Origin: Salinilacustrithrix sp034522155
GTDB taxonomy: Bacteria; Actinomycetota; Acidimicrobiia; Acidimicrobiales; Salinilacustritrichaceae
DNA: 64,000 bases
Direction: 5' to 3'
Assembly (NCBI GenBank): GCA_034522155.1
Contig: JAXHLP010000001.1
Location: 248,001 to 312,000, forward strand
Position numbers and translations under genes: made by a program. Below are positions 16,151-24,868 of this stretch, in pieces. Below the pieces are notes generated by a model, which worked only from the letters and a program-made list of their open reading frames with translations, searched no databases and had not been told where the DNA came from. Positions within the stretch are counted from its first letter, which is position 1, and every line of letters begins with the position of its first letter.

Positions 16151-17755
16151 TCACGCCGAAACGGGTGGCACCGGCCGGACCACCGCGGCGCGGTCGACCG
16201 GGAGGTCGTCGGCCCAGGCGGCGATGCGCGGGTCGTCACTCAGATGCACGATCTGCACCAAACCGGCCATGTGTTCGAGCCGATCGAGGAGGTGCTGGAG
16301 CGCGTCGTCGGTCACGTGGTCGAGTGCGCCGTCGACCAGCAACGGGACCGATCCGGCCGAGGAGACGTTTCGCTGGGCGGCGAGACGAGCCAGCAGGTAC
16401 CACTCGATCTCGTCGACCGGTGGAGCATCGTCGAGATCGGACGCTCGCCCGTCGGGCCGCGCCTCCGGCTCGCCAGCCCGATCCTGGTCCGACTCGGCCC
16501 GGAGACGGTCGAGCGAAGCAACGATCCCGGCTTCGACGTGGGCGTGCTCGGTGAGCCAGTCGGCGGCCATCGTCTCGATCTCGTGGCTCGACAGGCCGAG
16601 CCCGCGGACGGGGAGTCCCACGTTCTCGAGGGCGGCGATCAGCTCACTCACCGGTCCGTCGTCGGCCGGAACACGAAGGTTCGCCAGATCCGTCACCAGC
16701 TGCTCCCCGACCGCGTCGCTGGTCCCGAGCAAGGCCTGGGCGCGATCGATGGTCATCCGTTCCTCCTCCGCCAGCGCGGCCAGCTCGAGCGCGTCGTCGA
16801 CGGCGCGGCGGAGCGCCTCGGCGTCGGCCTCGGCGTCGGCCAACTCGCGACGAGCGTCCCGCAGCTCGGCCGACTCGACCTCGACGGGGCGGGCCGAACC
16901 GCCCCGCGTCAGGTAGTCGGTGTAGGAGGCGAGCCGGAGTCGGTCGAGGATCGCCTGCTCCTCGGCGATCGCGTCGTCGAGCCGGACCTGCGCCCGGCCG
17001 CGCGAGAATCGGGAGTCCAGCCCGTCGCGCGCCTTCTCCACGGCCGCGTGGGCCTGCTCCAGCGCAGCGATCTCGGCGGCGCTCTCGTCGTCGGCAGCGC
17101 CCCGCTCCAACTCGGCCATCCGCCGTCGGGCCGCGTCGACACGGACCTCGGCGGCCTCCAGCGCGCCCGCCTCCGGCGGCTCCGCCGTCGTGGCCGATTC
17201 GAGCCGACGACCGAGCTCGTCGAGGCGATCGGCGAGATGGAGCGCTTCGGTCGAGGGCACCATCTCGCCGGTGGCGTGTCCGAGCCGGATCTGGTCGACG
17301 AGCGCACGCACCGGTTCAGGGTCGTACTGGCGATGGAGGACGAGTCGGGCCTCGAGCTCCTCGATCGTCGCCTGCTCCCGTTCCTGTGACGCGGCCGGTT
17401 CGACCCCGTGGTCACGACGGGGTCGTTCCAGCGTCTCCAGCCGACGCTCGGCCCTACGGACCTGACGGGCGACGCCGGCCGAGGCAGACCCAGGGAGATC
17501 GGAGGCGGTGACTCTGGGATCGACCTGACTGTCGTCGAGCTCGAGCAGCCCGAGGGCCTGGTCGTCGACGTCGAGCACGACACCGTGGGCTTCGATCGAC
17601 CCCCGGAGGCGCGACACCTGCCCGGCGGCTGCGGCCTCGAACGCGTCGACGATCGCGTCGCGTTGTCGGTCGGTGAGGTCGCGCAGCACCGTGATGGAGG
17701 GGTGCAGGTCGATGGCGAACCGACCGTCGTCGTCGACCAGGCGGAGGATGCGCAC
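16151..17755 (-). CDS. SMC-like coiled-coil protein without a P-loop
   Basis: A 534-residue protein from GTG 17753-17755. The N terminus (FAIDLHPSITVLRDLTDRQRDAIVDAF) resembles the first strands of an SMC/RecN-type ATPase head, but the GxxGxGKS P-loop is absent. Long heptad-like helices rich in Ala, Glu and Arg follow (about 95-330), and the C-terminal region has PLLVDGALDHV (about 485), placed like a Walker B/D-loop. It may be a degenerate structural relative of DNA-binding ABC ATPases; function unknown. The 108-residue gene upstream ends at the base before its start. Confidence 0.65.
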   Translation of the reverse strand: MRILRLVDDDGRFAIDLHPSITVLRDLTDRQRDAIVDAFEAAAAGQVSRLRGSIEAHGVVLDVDDQALGLLELDDSQVDPRVTASDLPGSASAGVARQVRRAERRLETLERPRRDHGVEPAASQEREQATIEELEARLVLHRQYDPEPVRALVDQIRLGHATGEMVPSTEALHLADRLDELGRRLESATTAEPPEAGALEAAEVRVDAARRRMAELERGAADDESAAEIAALEQAHAAVEKARDGLDSRFSRGRAQVRLDDAIAEEQAILDRLRLASYTDYLTRGGSARPVEVESAELRDARRELADAEADAEALRRAVDDALELAALAEEERMTIDRAQALLGTSDAVGEQLVTDLANLRVPADDGPVSELIAALENVGLPVRGLGLSSHEIETMAADWLTEHAHVEAGIVASLDRLRAESDQDRAGEPEARPDGRASDLDDAPPVDEIEWYLLARLAAQRNVSSAGSVPLLVDGALDHVTDDALQHLLDRLEHMAGLVQIVHLSDDPRIAAWADDLPVDRAAVVRPVPPVSA

Positions 17756-18082
17756 CTACTCCACCGTGATCCGTTCGAACCCGCCGTCGGCTTCGTCGTC
17801 GCCGTCATCGGCGGCGTCGGCGTCGGCCGTGGTCGCAGTTCCCGCCGCGAAACCGGCGACCGCGTCGCCGGCCTGGCGGGCCACTGCGGTCACCGTGTTC
17901 ACGACGGCTTCGACGGCCGCCGGGTCGCGGATCATCGACTCGGCGGCATCGAGCATGGCCCGCGCCGCGTCCACCGCGTCGAGCGCCGCTCGCTGCAACT
18001 GCTCGAACGCCGGGTTGCCAGGTCCGTCGCCGCCCGTGTCGCCGCCTGCTCCGGTTGTCGTCGTGTCGTCCACCAGGTCCAC
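17756..18082 (-). CDS. Small acidic helical protein, unknown
   Basis: 108 residues from GTG 18080-18082. The central part (FEQLQRAALDAVDAARAMLDAAESMIRDP...VVNTVTAVARQAGDAVAGF) is amphipathic alpha-helix, flanked by low-complexity acidic ends. The stop codon touches the start of the SMC-like gene, so the two are likely translationally coupled and may form a complex. I do not recognise a family. Confidence 0.6.
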   Translation of the reverse strand: MDLVDDTTTTGAGGDTGGDGPGNPAFEQLQRAALDAVDAARAMLDAAESMIRDPAAVEAVVNTVTAVARQAGDAVAGFAAGTATTADADAADDGDDEADGGFERITVE

Positions 18083-18149
18083 ATGGTGCCAAAAGCGTGG
18101 TCGGTGCCGGAGACTCGTCGGCCGGAGACGGCCGTCAGCCGGCGTGGCG

Positions 18150-19319
18150 TCAACCCCGCTCGGCGAACACCACCTCGAGGGTGCCGTCGTGCAACGACGC
18201 GTCGACCACCGAGCGGGGACGCAAGGTGTCCGGGAGCATCACGGCGCGGCGATACGGGCCCACGCGAACGAGCAACTCGTCTCCTCGCCGTCCGAGGGCG
18301 AGGTCGTCGCGGTCGGTGAACGGCAGGTCGATCTCCAGGACGTCGCCGTCGTCGGTGCGGCGGAGCCGCAGCGGGCGGACGTCGGCGAGGACCCGGGCCG
18401 GGTCGTCGGCGCCGTAGATCGCCTCGGCGAAGGCGCGGAGCGGGCTGATGCCGACGAGCTCGTGCGGAGCGAGCTCGGCGGTGAGCACGGGCACGGGCGC
18501 GAACCCCTCCTCGATCGAGGCCAGGTGCTCGCCGTGGCGCTGCTTCCACGTCTCGAACCACGGATCGCTGATCGCCTCGGGCAGGAGTCGATTGGCCACG
18601 ACGGCATCGACGCTGTAGCCGAACAACGACAGGTACGTGAAGGTGCGACGCGCCTCGGCCACGACGACCCGCTCGGGATTGACCACCAACCGGGCGCTGG
18701 TCACGGACCGGTCGGTGAGGAGCTCCTTGACGCCGTCGAGCCGCTCGTAGAACCGCTCGATGGCTCCGAACACGTCGTCGCCGGGGACAGGCAGCCCACT
18801 CACCTGCCCGAGGATCGGGCTGACGACACGGTTGACCTGCCGGCTCATCGGGAACAGGCGTTCCATCCACCACGCCAGGATCCCCGGCAGCGAGAGCAGC
18901 CGGATGGTCTCAGCGGTGGGCGCGCAGTCGACGACGATCACGTCCCACTCGCCACTCGCCGCGTGGCGCTTGATGTCGGTGAGCGCGAACACCTCGTCGA
19001 GACCGGGAACGACCGACAGCTCCTCGGCCTCGATCTCCTCGACGCCACCCCACCGGAACAGCTGTTGCAGGTACTGACGGATCTGCTCCCAGGAGTCCTC
19101 CATCCGGTCCTGGGCGTCGAGTTGCTGGCCCCACAAACCGGGGGCGATCTCCACCGAGAGGTCGCCGAGGTCGACGTCGAAGGCGTCGCTCAACGAGTGG
19201 GCCGGATCGGTGGAGACGACGATGGTTCGATGCCCGGCGTCGGCGCAGGCCAGCGCAGTGGCCGCGGCGGTCGTGGTCTTGCCGACACCGCCCTTGCCCG
19301 TGAACAGGAGGATGCGCAC
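18150..19319 (-). CDS. ArsA/Get3-like ATPase
   Basis: A 389-residue protein from GTG 19317-19319 (an in-frame TTG at 19328 adds three residues). The deviant P-loop GKGGVGKTT at 8-16, STDPAHSLSDAF, VVDCAPTAETIRLL and a C-terminal small beta domain (ArsA_HSP20-like, DVLEIDLPF...LLVRVGPYRRAV...LPDTLRPRSV) identify a single-domain ArsA homologue. Actinobacterial members lack arsenic operons and have unclear roles, possibly client protein or lipid handling. No ars genes are nearby. Confidence 0.85.
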   Translation of the reverse strand: MRILLFTGKGGVGKTTTAAATALACADAGHRTIVVSTDPAHSLSDAFDVDLGDLSVEIAPGLWGQQLDAQDRMEDSWEQIRQYLQQLFRWGGVEEIEAEELSVVPGLDEVFALTDIKRHAASGEWDVIVVDCAPTAETIRLLSLPGILAWWMERLFPMSRQVNRVVSPILGQVSGLPVPGDDVFGAIERFYERLDGVKELLTDRSVTSARLVVNPERVVVAEARRTFTYLSLFGYSVDAVVANRLLPEAISDPWFETWKQRHGEHLASIEEGFAPVPVLTAELAPHELVGISPLRAFAEAIYGADDPARVLADVRPLRLRRTDDGDVLEIDLPFTDRDDLALGRRGDELLVRVGPYRRAVMLPDTLRPRSVVDASLHDGTLEVVFAERG

Positions 19320-19346
19320 CCGGCTCAAGCTATGCGCCCGACCGGT

Positions 19347-19428
19347 GGTTGCCGCCAGGAGGCGTTGCGAGGCACCGCCGAGCAGCTCTCGAAACGAGGA
19401 GCTCCCGAAGGGAGCGACGAGTGACTCA
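19347..19428 (-). repeat. Stop-codon-linked 3' UTR repeat, copy B
   Basis: Read on the minus strand it begins at the SRPBCC gene stop (19426-19428): TGAGTCACTCGTC, the perfect hairpin GCTCCC-gaa-GGGAGC (19401-19415 on plus), CGTTTCGAGAG, TTGCGAGG in reverse and CCTCCTGGCGGC. It matches copy A in the hairpin arms and copies A and C in the block order. The downstream ArsA-like start lies ahead of it on the same strand. Confidence 0.75.
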
Positions 19429-19860
19429 GCCGGTGAGGTGGGCTCGGAGCTCGGACAGCGCGGTGCTCACGATCCGCGATTCGGCCCGCCGCTTCACGAA
19501 GGCGGGCAAGGGGACGGCCAGCTCGACCCGCAGGTGATAGGTGACGTCGGTACCGCCGTCGCGCTCGGCCAGCTCGTATGCACCGTCGAGCACCCGCATG
19601 ATGTCACCGTCGACCAGCTCCCAGGGCAGCCGGTGGGGTGCCTCGCTCCACTCGTAGCGGAGCGTGTAGCTGGTCGAACGGCCCATGGCCGCGGCCCGGA
19701 ACCACACCGCCGTGGGCCGGCCCTCGTCGTCGCGATCGAGGATGGAGACCTCCTTGAGGTCCCGCGCCCAGCCGACGTAGGACTCGAAGTCCGTCAGCGT
19801 GTCCCAGATGTCGGCGAGCGGCGCCTCGATGTGGAGGTGTTGGGTCGTCTGGTCAGCCAT
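19426..19860 (-). CDS. SRPBCC (START-like) family protein
   Basis: A 144-residue protein from ATG 19858-19860. HLHIEAPLADIWDTLTDFESYVGWARDLKEVSIL, RSTSYTLRYEW and GGTDVTYHLRVELAVPLPAFVKRRAES match the polyketide-cyclase/START-like fold with a deep hydrophobic ligand cavity. Such proteins carry or modify hydrophobic ligands. The C-terminal RAESRIVSTALSELR helix is complete. An upstream extension to 19926 is in frame but less protein-like. Function is not assignable from context. Confidence 0.85.
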   Translation of the reverse strand: MADQTTQHLHIEAPLADIWDTLTDFESYVGWARDLKEVSILDRDDEGRPTAVWFRAAAMGRSTSYTLRYEWSEAPHRLPWELVDGDIMRVLDGAYELAERDGGTDVTYHLRVELAVPLPAFVKRRAESRIVSTALSELRAHLTG

Positions 19861-19992
19861 CAGGGGGCCGATTCTGGCCGATCTGCCCGACCGACGCGCC
19901 ACCTCGGCGCGCCGGTCGTCGTTCACCGCGGCCCGCCCGGTGTGTGAGCGCGGGGAACTCGATGCCGATGAGGACCGACCACCGCGACGGGG

Positions 19993-20469
19993 TCATCCAT
20001 CCGGTCCGGACTCGCCGTCCTTCGGGAAGAAGGTGCCATGCCGTGCGCCCCACATCGCCATGGACCCGAGTCCGAACATCGGCGCCAGGACCGCGAACGC
20101 GACCGAGGTGTAGGTCTGGAGCACGGCCACCACCGCGGCGACCACCACCTGGACGGCCAACGCGCCACGGAGACGGAAACGGACGACCTTCGGGGCGGTG
20201 TGGGACAGGAAGAACAGACCGGCGAGGGTCACCTCCTCGTTCCTCGAGCGGACGACGCCGTTGGCGTAGCCCCACAGGAACAGCACGACGCCCACCACGA
20301 ACAGGCTCCCGGAGACCGCGGCGGTGAACCCGCCGAGGGTGTCGGGAGCCACCGCCCCTGCGACCGCGGCGACCAGGAACGCGCCGGTGCCGAGGAGGGC
20401 CAGGTTCACCAGGCCCTCGCCCTCCTCGGAACGGGCCGACAGGGCGGGACCGTGGTCGTCGGCACTCAT
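19993..20469 (-). CDS. Four-helix membrane protein, unknown
   Basis: A 158-residue protein whose ATG (20467-20469) overlaps the glycosyltransferase stop by 4 nt (ATGA). Four hydrophobic segments lie at about residues 22-45, 48-70, 105-125 and 128-145. An EEVTLAGLFFLSHTAPKVVRFRLRGAL stretch separates pairs two and three. The overlap suggests a shared operon with the glycosyltransferase; the role is unknown. Confidence 0.7.
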   Translation of the reverse strand: MSADDHGPALSARSEEGEGLVNLALLGTGAFLVAAVAGAVAPDTLGGFTAAVSGSLFVVGVVLFLWGYANGVVRSRNEEVTLAGLFFLSHTAPKVVRFRLRGALAVQVVVAAVVAVLQTYTSVAFAVLAPMFGLGSMAMWGARHGTFFPKDGESGPDG

Positions 20470-21581
20470 GTGCCCTCGACGGCCGCGCCCAGCTGGGGGG
20501 CGAGGCGGTCGTAGTCGAACTCGGCCGTCGCGCGCGCCCGGCCGTGCTCGGCCATCGTGCGGCGCCGCGATTCGTCGGTCAGCAGGGCCCGCAGGGCGTC
20601 GGCCACGGCGGCGACGTCGGTGGGGTCGTCGACGACGAGCCCGGTCTCGCCGTGGGCGACGGCCTCGGCGGCACCGCCGCTGTTCCCTGCCACCTGGGGC
20701 ACCCCGGCGGCGGCGGCTTCCAGGAACACGATGCCGAATCCTTCCTGTTCGAGCCCGGCCCACCGGTTGCGACACAGCATGGCGTAGACGTCGGCACATC
20801 CGTACACCGCGGCGAGGTCGTCGTCGGGGACCCGGCCGAGGAAGTGGACGGGCGCCGACGCGGCGCGCGCTCGGCGTTCGAGCCGGCCCCGGTCCCGGCC
20901 CGTGCCGCCGATGGCGACCTGAAGACCGGGGATCTGCGGCGCGAGCCGCGCCGAGGCGTCGATGAGCACGTCCATCCCCTTGCGGGGCACGAGCCGACTG
21001 AGACTGAGCACCAAGGGGCCGTCGTCGAGCCCGAGGCGCGCCCGGACCTCCGAACGCTCGCGATCGTCGAGCGGGCGGAACCGGTCGGTGTCGATCCCAC
21101 AGGGGACCACGGTCAGCGGGAGCGGACGCCCCGCCGCACGCTCCGCCTCCGCCGCCGGGTAGCCGCCGAAGGCCACGACCCGAGCCGCGCTCCGGAGCAC
21201 GTGACCGAGGAGCCGGTGACTCCCGGGGAGACGACCGGGGACGGTCACCTCCGCGCCGTGCAGGAGCACGGTGTAGGGCCGGGCGAGCCGCGGACCGACG
21301 AGGCCGAGCGGCAGGGCCGGGTCGAGCACGACCGTCTCGGCGTCGATGTCCGCCGCCAGCGCGTCGATCCGTCGGACGAGACCCGGGTGGGGTAGGAGGA
21401 CCGGCGCCCGGGTCCGCTCGATGCGGAACGGCTGGGACCGGTCCCATTCGTCGGCGTCGCCGTGGGGGATGGTGAGGACTGCGAACGTCGCCGGGTCGAG
21501 CCGGCGCCACAGCTCCCACAGCAGCGTCTGGATGCCGCCGATCTTCGGTGGGAAGTCGTTGGTGACGAGCAGGTGGGTCAT
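20466..21581 (-). CDS. GT4 family glycosyltransferase, PimB-like
   Basis: A 371-residue protein from ATG 21579-21581. THLLVTNDFPPKIGGIQTLLWELWRRL, LHGAEVTVPG, LSLSRLVPRKGMDVLI, and EGFGIVFLEAAAAGVPQVAG fit GT-B retaining glycosyltransferases of the phosphatidyl-inositol mannoside PimB group: GDP-sugar donor, nucleotide-sugar site at the E-x7-E. Whether this strain makes inositol mannosides is unproven. It overlaps QueG by 4 nt upstream and the membrane gene by 4 nt downstream, so it sits in a four-gene operon. Confidence 0.85.
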   Translation of the reverse strand: MTHLLVTNDFPPKIGGIQTLLWELWRRLDPATFAVLTIPHGDADEWDRSQPFRIERTRAPVLLPHPGLVRRIDALAADIDAETVVLDPALPLGLVGPRLARPYTVLLHGAEVTVPGRLPGSHRLLGHVLRSAARVVAFGGYPAAEAERAAGRPLPLTVVPCGIDTDRFRPLDDRERSEVRARLGLDDGPLVLSLSRLVPRKGMDVLIDASARLAPQIPGLQVAIGGTGRDRGRLERRARAASAPVHFLGRVPDDDLAAVYGCADVYAMLCRNRWAGLEQEGFGIVFLEAAAAGVPQVAGNSGGAAEAVAHGETGLVVDDPTDVAAVADALRALLTDESRRRTMAEHGRARATAEFDYDRLAPQLGAAVEGT

Positions 21582-22768
21582 GGCGGTGCTCCGACTGCCG
21601 CCGCCCGGGGGGCACGCGGCACCGACGGCGCGAGCGCGACCTCGGCGCGGACGAGCGCGCTGGGGTCGCCGGCGGCGGCGTCGACACGTTCGGTCAGGCC
21701 GAGCCGGGCGCACGCCCACACGGCGTGGGCCCGCAGGAGGGGATCGTCGCCCGCCAGCGCGCCATCGAGTGCGTCACGCACCCGTCTCTGGTCGGGATCA
21801 CCCACGTTCCCGATGATGACGAGCGCGTTCCGGCGCAGGTACCGAGGTTCGCGCCGAGGGATGTACCAACGCCCGAATCGGTCGAGGAGCTCGTCGTCGG
21901 TCCGCGCGAGCAAGTCGATGACCTCGACCCACGCGTCCGGCGGACGACGACCGATCTCGACCGGCACGTCCCCGGCCGGGCCGTCCTCGGCCGGACCGTC
22001 CTCGGCCCCGGCCACGCTGCGACGTCCCGGGGGGCAGGCGTCCTGGCAGTCGTCACAGCCGTACAGCCGGTCGCCCAGCGCCACGCGATGGGCGCGGGGA
22101 AACACGCCGGTGTCCTGCACCAACCACGCGAGGCAACGCCGACCGTCGATGATGCCGTCGTCGACGATGGCCCCGGTGGGGCACGCCGGGATGCAGCGTG
22201 TACAGCGCCCGCAGCCGTCGGCCACGGGCGGATCCCCGACGGGGAGCTCGGCGTCGGTGACGATGGAACCGAGGACGAACCAGCTTCCGGCGCCGGGCAC
22301 GAGCAGGTTGGCGTTCCGGCCCCACCAGCCGATGCCGGCCCGGTGGGCGGCGGCACGATCGACGAGACCGTTCTGGTCGGCGATCACCATCGCCCGGTGG
22401 CCGTGGTCGCGGAGCACCACGACGCCGGTTTCGAGCACGGCCCGGAGGTCGGCGTAGTGGTCGCGCCAGGCATAGCGGGCGACCCGGCCCGTGACGCCGC
22501 CCGGCCGGGGCGGCGTGGCCTCGAGGTACCCCATCGCGCCGACCACGATCGACGACGCGCGGCGGAGGAGCCGACGGGGCTCGGTCGAGCGGCCAGGATT
22601 CGAGAACGTGAACGACATCCCGGCGTGCTGGCCGGCGGCGCGGCGGGCCTCGAGACCGCGCCGCACGCGGTCGAACGACTCGACCCCGGTGACGCCGACG
22701 GCATCGAGCCCGGCCGTCACCAGGGCGTGCTCGACCTCGGCGCGCAGGTTGGCGGCGTCCGACGTCAC
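21578..22768 (-). CDS. queG: Epoxyqueuosine reductase
   Basis: A 396-residue protein. The catalytic segment (GWWGRNANLLVPGAGSWFVLGSIVTDAEL) is followed by two 4Fe-4S motifs, CGRCTRCIPACPTGA and CDDCQDACPPG, then HEAT-like repeats (RYLRRNALVIIGN..LLRAHAVWACARLG). QueG uses cobalamin and two iron-sulphur clusters to reduce epoxyqueuosine to queuosine in tRNA. The AEDGPAEDGPAGDVP insertion after the second cluster is a small low-complexity linker. It overlaps SepH upstream and the glycosyltransferase downstream by 4 nt each. Confidence 0.92.
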   Translation of the reverse strand: MTSDAANLRAEVEHALVTAGLDAVGVTGVESFDRVRRGLEARRAAGQHAGMSFTFSNPGRSTEPRRLLRRASSIVVGAMGYLEATPPRPGGVTGRVARYAWRDHYADLRAVLETGVVVLRDHGHRAMVIADQNGLVDRAAAHRAGIGWWGRNANLLVPGAGSWFVLGSIVTDAELPVGDPPVADGCGRCTRCIPACPTGAIVDDGIIDGRRCLAWLVQDTGVFPRAHRVALGDRLYGCDDCQDACPPGRRSVAGAEDGPAEDGPAGDVPVEIGRRPPDAWVEVIDLLARTDDELLDRFGRWYIPRREPRYLRRNALVIIGNVGDPDQRRVRDALDGALAGDDPLLRAHAVWACARLGLTERVDAAAGDPSALVRAEVALAPSVPRAPRAAAVGAPP

Positions 22769-24258
22769 CGGGCCCGGAGGGGCCGGGTGCGGACCCGGCG
22801 TCCATTGGCGCTCGTTGGGGTGTCGTCGGACTGACCGGACCGGGGCTGCGCCGCTCCTCGGACATCGGACCCGCTGTCCGACCCAGCATTCGACGCGGCC
22901 TCGCGGTCGGCGTCGCGCCGCGACCGTTTGGTCGTGACCGTCAGCGATGCCCGGGGTCTCTCCACCGGACCACGGGTGGTTCGTGGTGCCGAATCGGCGG
23001 CACGTACCGCTTCGCCACGACGGAACTGCGTCGTGGAGGCCGACATCTTCCGGCCCTGGACCGATGCGGGGCGGTCGAGCTCGTCGGCGACATCGTCGAC
23101 GGGGGCGCCAGCCACGAACACGGGCGGCGCGGCAACCGGCGCGGGCTCCGTCACCGGTTCGGCTCCGGTGGTCGCGGCGGCGGGGGACGACTCGCCAGCC
23201 ACTGCGTCGGCGGGCGACGCGGCCGGCGAGGCCCTCGGGGCGGGATCCACGGACGCGGGCGCGGCGGCGGGCGAGGTCGGGTCCGAGATGGCCGTCGACG
23301 CCGGCGGCGTCTCCTCTGCCGGCGGTTTCGACGCTGCGGTCGACCTGGATGTTGACGCCTTCTCGGCCGGCGCCTTCTTCCTCGGTGCGCTCGTGGACAT
23401 CGACTTCTTCGCGGTCGCGTTCTTCGTCGCCGCCATCTTCTTCGTCGCCGCCAGCTCCGAGGCAGTCCGGGCCCGGCGGGCCTCCCAGGTCGAGTTGACC
23501 CCGTCGGGACGGCCGTCGCCGCGTGTCGACCGCTCCCCCGCCGGCGTCTCGGATGCGACGCCGTCGTTGGACGACGACGGGGCCCGGGGGCCGGCTGTCG
23601 ACGTCGTCGAGCGCGGCTCGGTGGGCTCGACGAACCCGATCTGCGACGCGGTCCGGTCGCTGGTGGTCAGGTGCCGCTCGACCAGATCGAGGGTCCAGGC
23701 GACCGAGCGACGCCGCCCCCGCTGTTCGAAGCTGAACTCGATGATCCAGTGATCCCTACCGATGAGTCGCGCGGTCCAGGAGCGATCGAAGCCCTCGTCG
23801 GTGAGGGTCACGCCTCGCTCGGCCATCGACGCTGCCACAGCGAGCCCGAGCGGTTTGGCCGACGCACCCGCACGGGAATGCATCAGCGGAAGGTCGCGTG
23901 CGAGGTCGACGACCTGACGCTGCTCGGCCCGGATGGGCGGAGCGAAACGCTCGACCCAGTCGACATCGACCCCGGCATCGTCGGCCACATCCTCGACCGA
24001 CGCTCCCGCACGCAGCCGGGCCTGGACCTCGCGGACGCTCAGCCTCGATTCGACCGGCGGCGACGGCGCTTCGGCGGGCTCGTCGGGTTCTTCACCTTCG
24101 GCCTCGGCCCGCGCCGGATCGTGGGCGAGGTCGTCGACCGCCGCGAGCAACTCGTCGTCGACCGGCACCAGGTAGCCGCCCGACTTCGCGCCCTGGCGCG
24201 CACTGAAGATCAGGTGGCGACGATCTGTGGTGAAGCCGACGAGATGGAGGTTCTGCAT
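22765..24258 (-). CDS. sepH: SepH-like septation protein (DUF3071)
   Basis: A 497-residue protein. The N-terminal ~190 residues (MQNLHLVGFTTDRRHLIFSARQGAKSGGYLVPVD, LSVREVQARLRAGASVEDVADDAGVDVDWVERFA, HWIIEFSFEQRGRRRSVAWTLDL) are the DUF3071/SepH domain, which has a helix-turn-helix and binds FtsZ to help divisome assembly in Streptomyces and mycobacteria. The rest is disordered, rich in Ala, Pro, Ser, Lys and Glu with basic clusters, as in other SepH proteins. Its stop overlaps the QueG start. Confidence 0.88.
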   Translation of the reverse strand: MQNLHLVGFTTDRRHLIFSARQGAKSGGYLVPVDDELLAAVDDLAHDPARAEAEGEEPDEPAEAPSPPVESRLSVREVQARLRAGASVEDVADDAGVDVDWVERFAPPIRAEQRQVVDLARDLPLMHSRAGASAKPLGLAVAASMAERGVTLTDEGFDRSWTARLIGRDHWIIEFSFEQRGRRRSVAWTLDLVERHLTTSDRTASQIGFVEPTEPRSTTSTAGPRAPSSSNDGVASETPAGERSTRGDGRPDGVNSTWEARRARTASELAATKKMAATKNATAKKSMSTSAPRKKAPAEKASTSRSTAASKPPAEETPPASTAISDPTSPAAAPASVDPAPRASPAASPADAVAGESSPAAATTGAEPVTEPAPVAAPPVFVAGAPVDDVADELDRPASVQGRKMSASTTQFRRGEAVRAADSAPRTTRGPVERPRASLTVTTKRSRRDADREAASNAGSDSGSDVRGAAQPRSGQSDDTPTSANGRRVRTRPLRAR

Positions 24259-24344
24259 GCAGAGGCGGGCGGCGGATCAGGCACTTGCCGCCGCGCGGCA
24301 CGGTACCACCGGCCTTCTGGCACCCTTCGGTCGGACGACGGCCC

Positions 24345-24560
24345 TCAGGCACCCCGATCGATCGACCGGTGCCGCAGCCTGGGTGCGAGGTCGGCGTCGG
24401 CCAGCAGACGCAGCGCGCGGGCTTCGGCCACGTCGATGACCACGGCGTCGTCTGGTGCACGCTCGCACAGGAAGGTCACGACACAGTCGTCGCAGGCGCC
24501 CACGGTGGGACCGATGCAGTCGTCGCAGTCGATGACGAGCGGTTCGTCGGAAGTGAACAT
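24345..24560 (-). CDS. Small paired-cysteine protein, unknown
   Basis: 71 residues from ATG 24558-24560. Four cysteines appear as CDDCIGPTVGACDDCVVTFLC (two CDDC pairs plus one), a likely zinc or other metal site, then an acidic/hydrophobic stretch (VIDVAEARALRLLADADLAPRLRH). TACGGT lies 6 nt before the ATG, supporting expression. It is probably a lineage-specific metal-binding small protein. The 24561-24593 gap and the region 24259-24344 hold nothing I can support. Confidence 0.6.
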   Translation of the reverse strand: MFTSDEPLVIDCDDCIGPTVGACDDCVVTFLCERAPDDAVVIDVAEARALRLLADADLAPRLRHRSIDRGA

Positions 24561-24593
24561 GACCGAACCGTACGAACCGGGGGTGACAAGAAC

Positions 24594-24800
24594 TCAGACC
24601 TCGGCGGGCACCTCTTCGACGCCGGCCGCAGAGTTGCACCAATGGCACACGACGTCGTCGATCGTCTCGGACAGCGTCTCGCTCTCCTCGATGGTCAGGT
24701 CCCCACCGACCGAGTAGTGGTGGAAGGATCGGACGGTGCGGGTGGCGGTCACGTCGAAGCGGGTCAGGTTCCCGCACGAGTTGCAGCGGTAGCGGGTCAC
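24594..24800 (-). CDS. Small zinc-ribbon-like protein, unknown
   Basis: 68 residues from GTG 24798-24800. N-terminal CNSCG and C-terminal CHWC flank a beta-rich middle (LTRFDVTATRTVRSFHHYSVGGDLTIEESETLSETIDDVV), a typical single-domain zinc-ribbon layout. TACGCT is 7 nt upstream of the GTG. The in-frame upstream extension is arginine/alanine rich and not used. Function unknown. Confidence 0.62.
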   Translation of the reverse strand: MTRYRCNSCGNLTRFDVTATRTVRSFHHYSVGGDLTIEESETLSETIDDVVCHWCNSAAGVEEVPAEV

Positions 24801-24868
24801 CGCGGCGAGCGTACCGCCAGCGCGTCGGGCAGCCCGAGCCGACGCCACCGCCCGAGCCGGGCTGCGTG

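Noticed and set aside
20466..21687. 564-residue frame extending the membrane protein upstream (to 21687)
   Set aside because: The extra sequence is arginine/proline nonsense, while the glycosyltransferase in another frame has full GT4 motifs.
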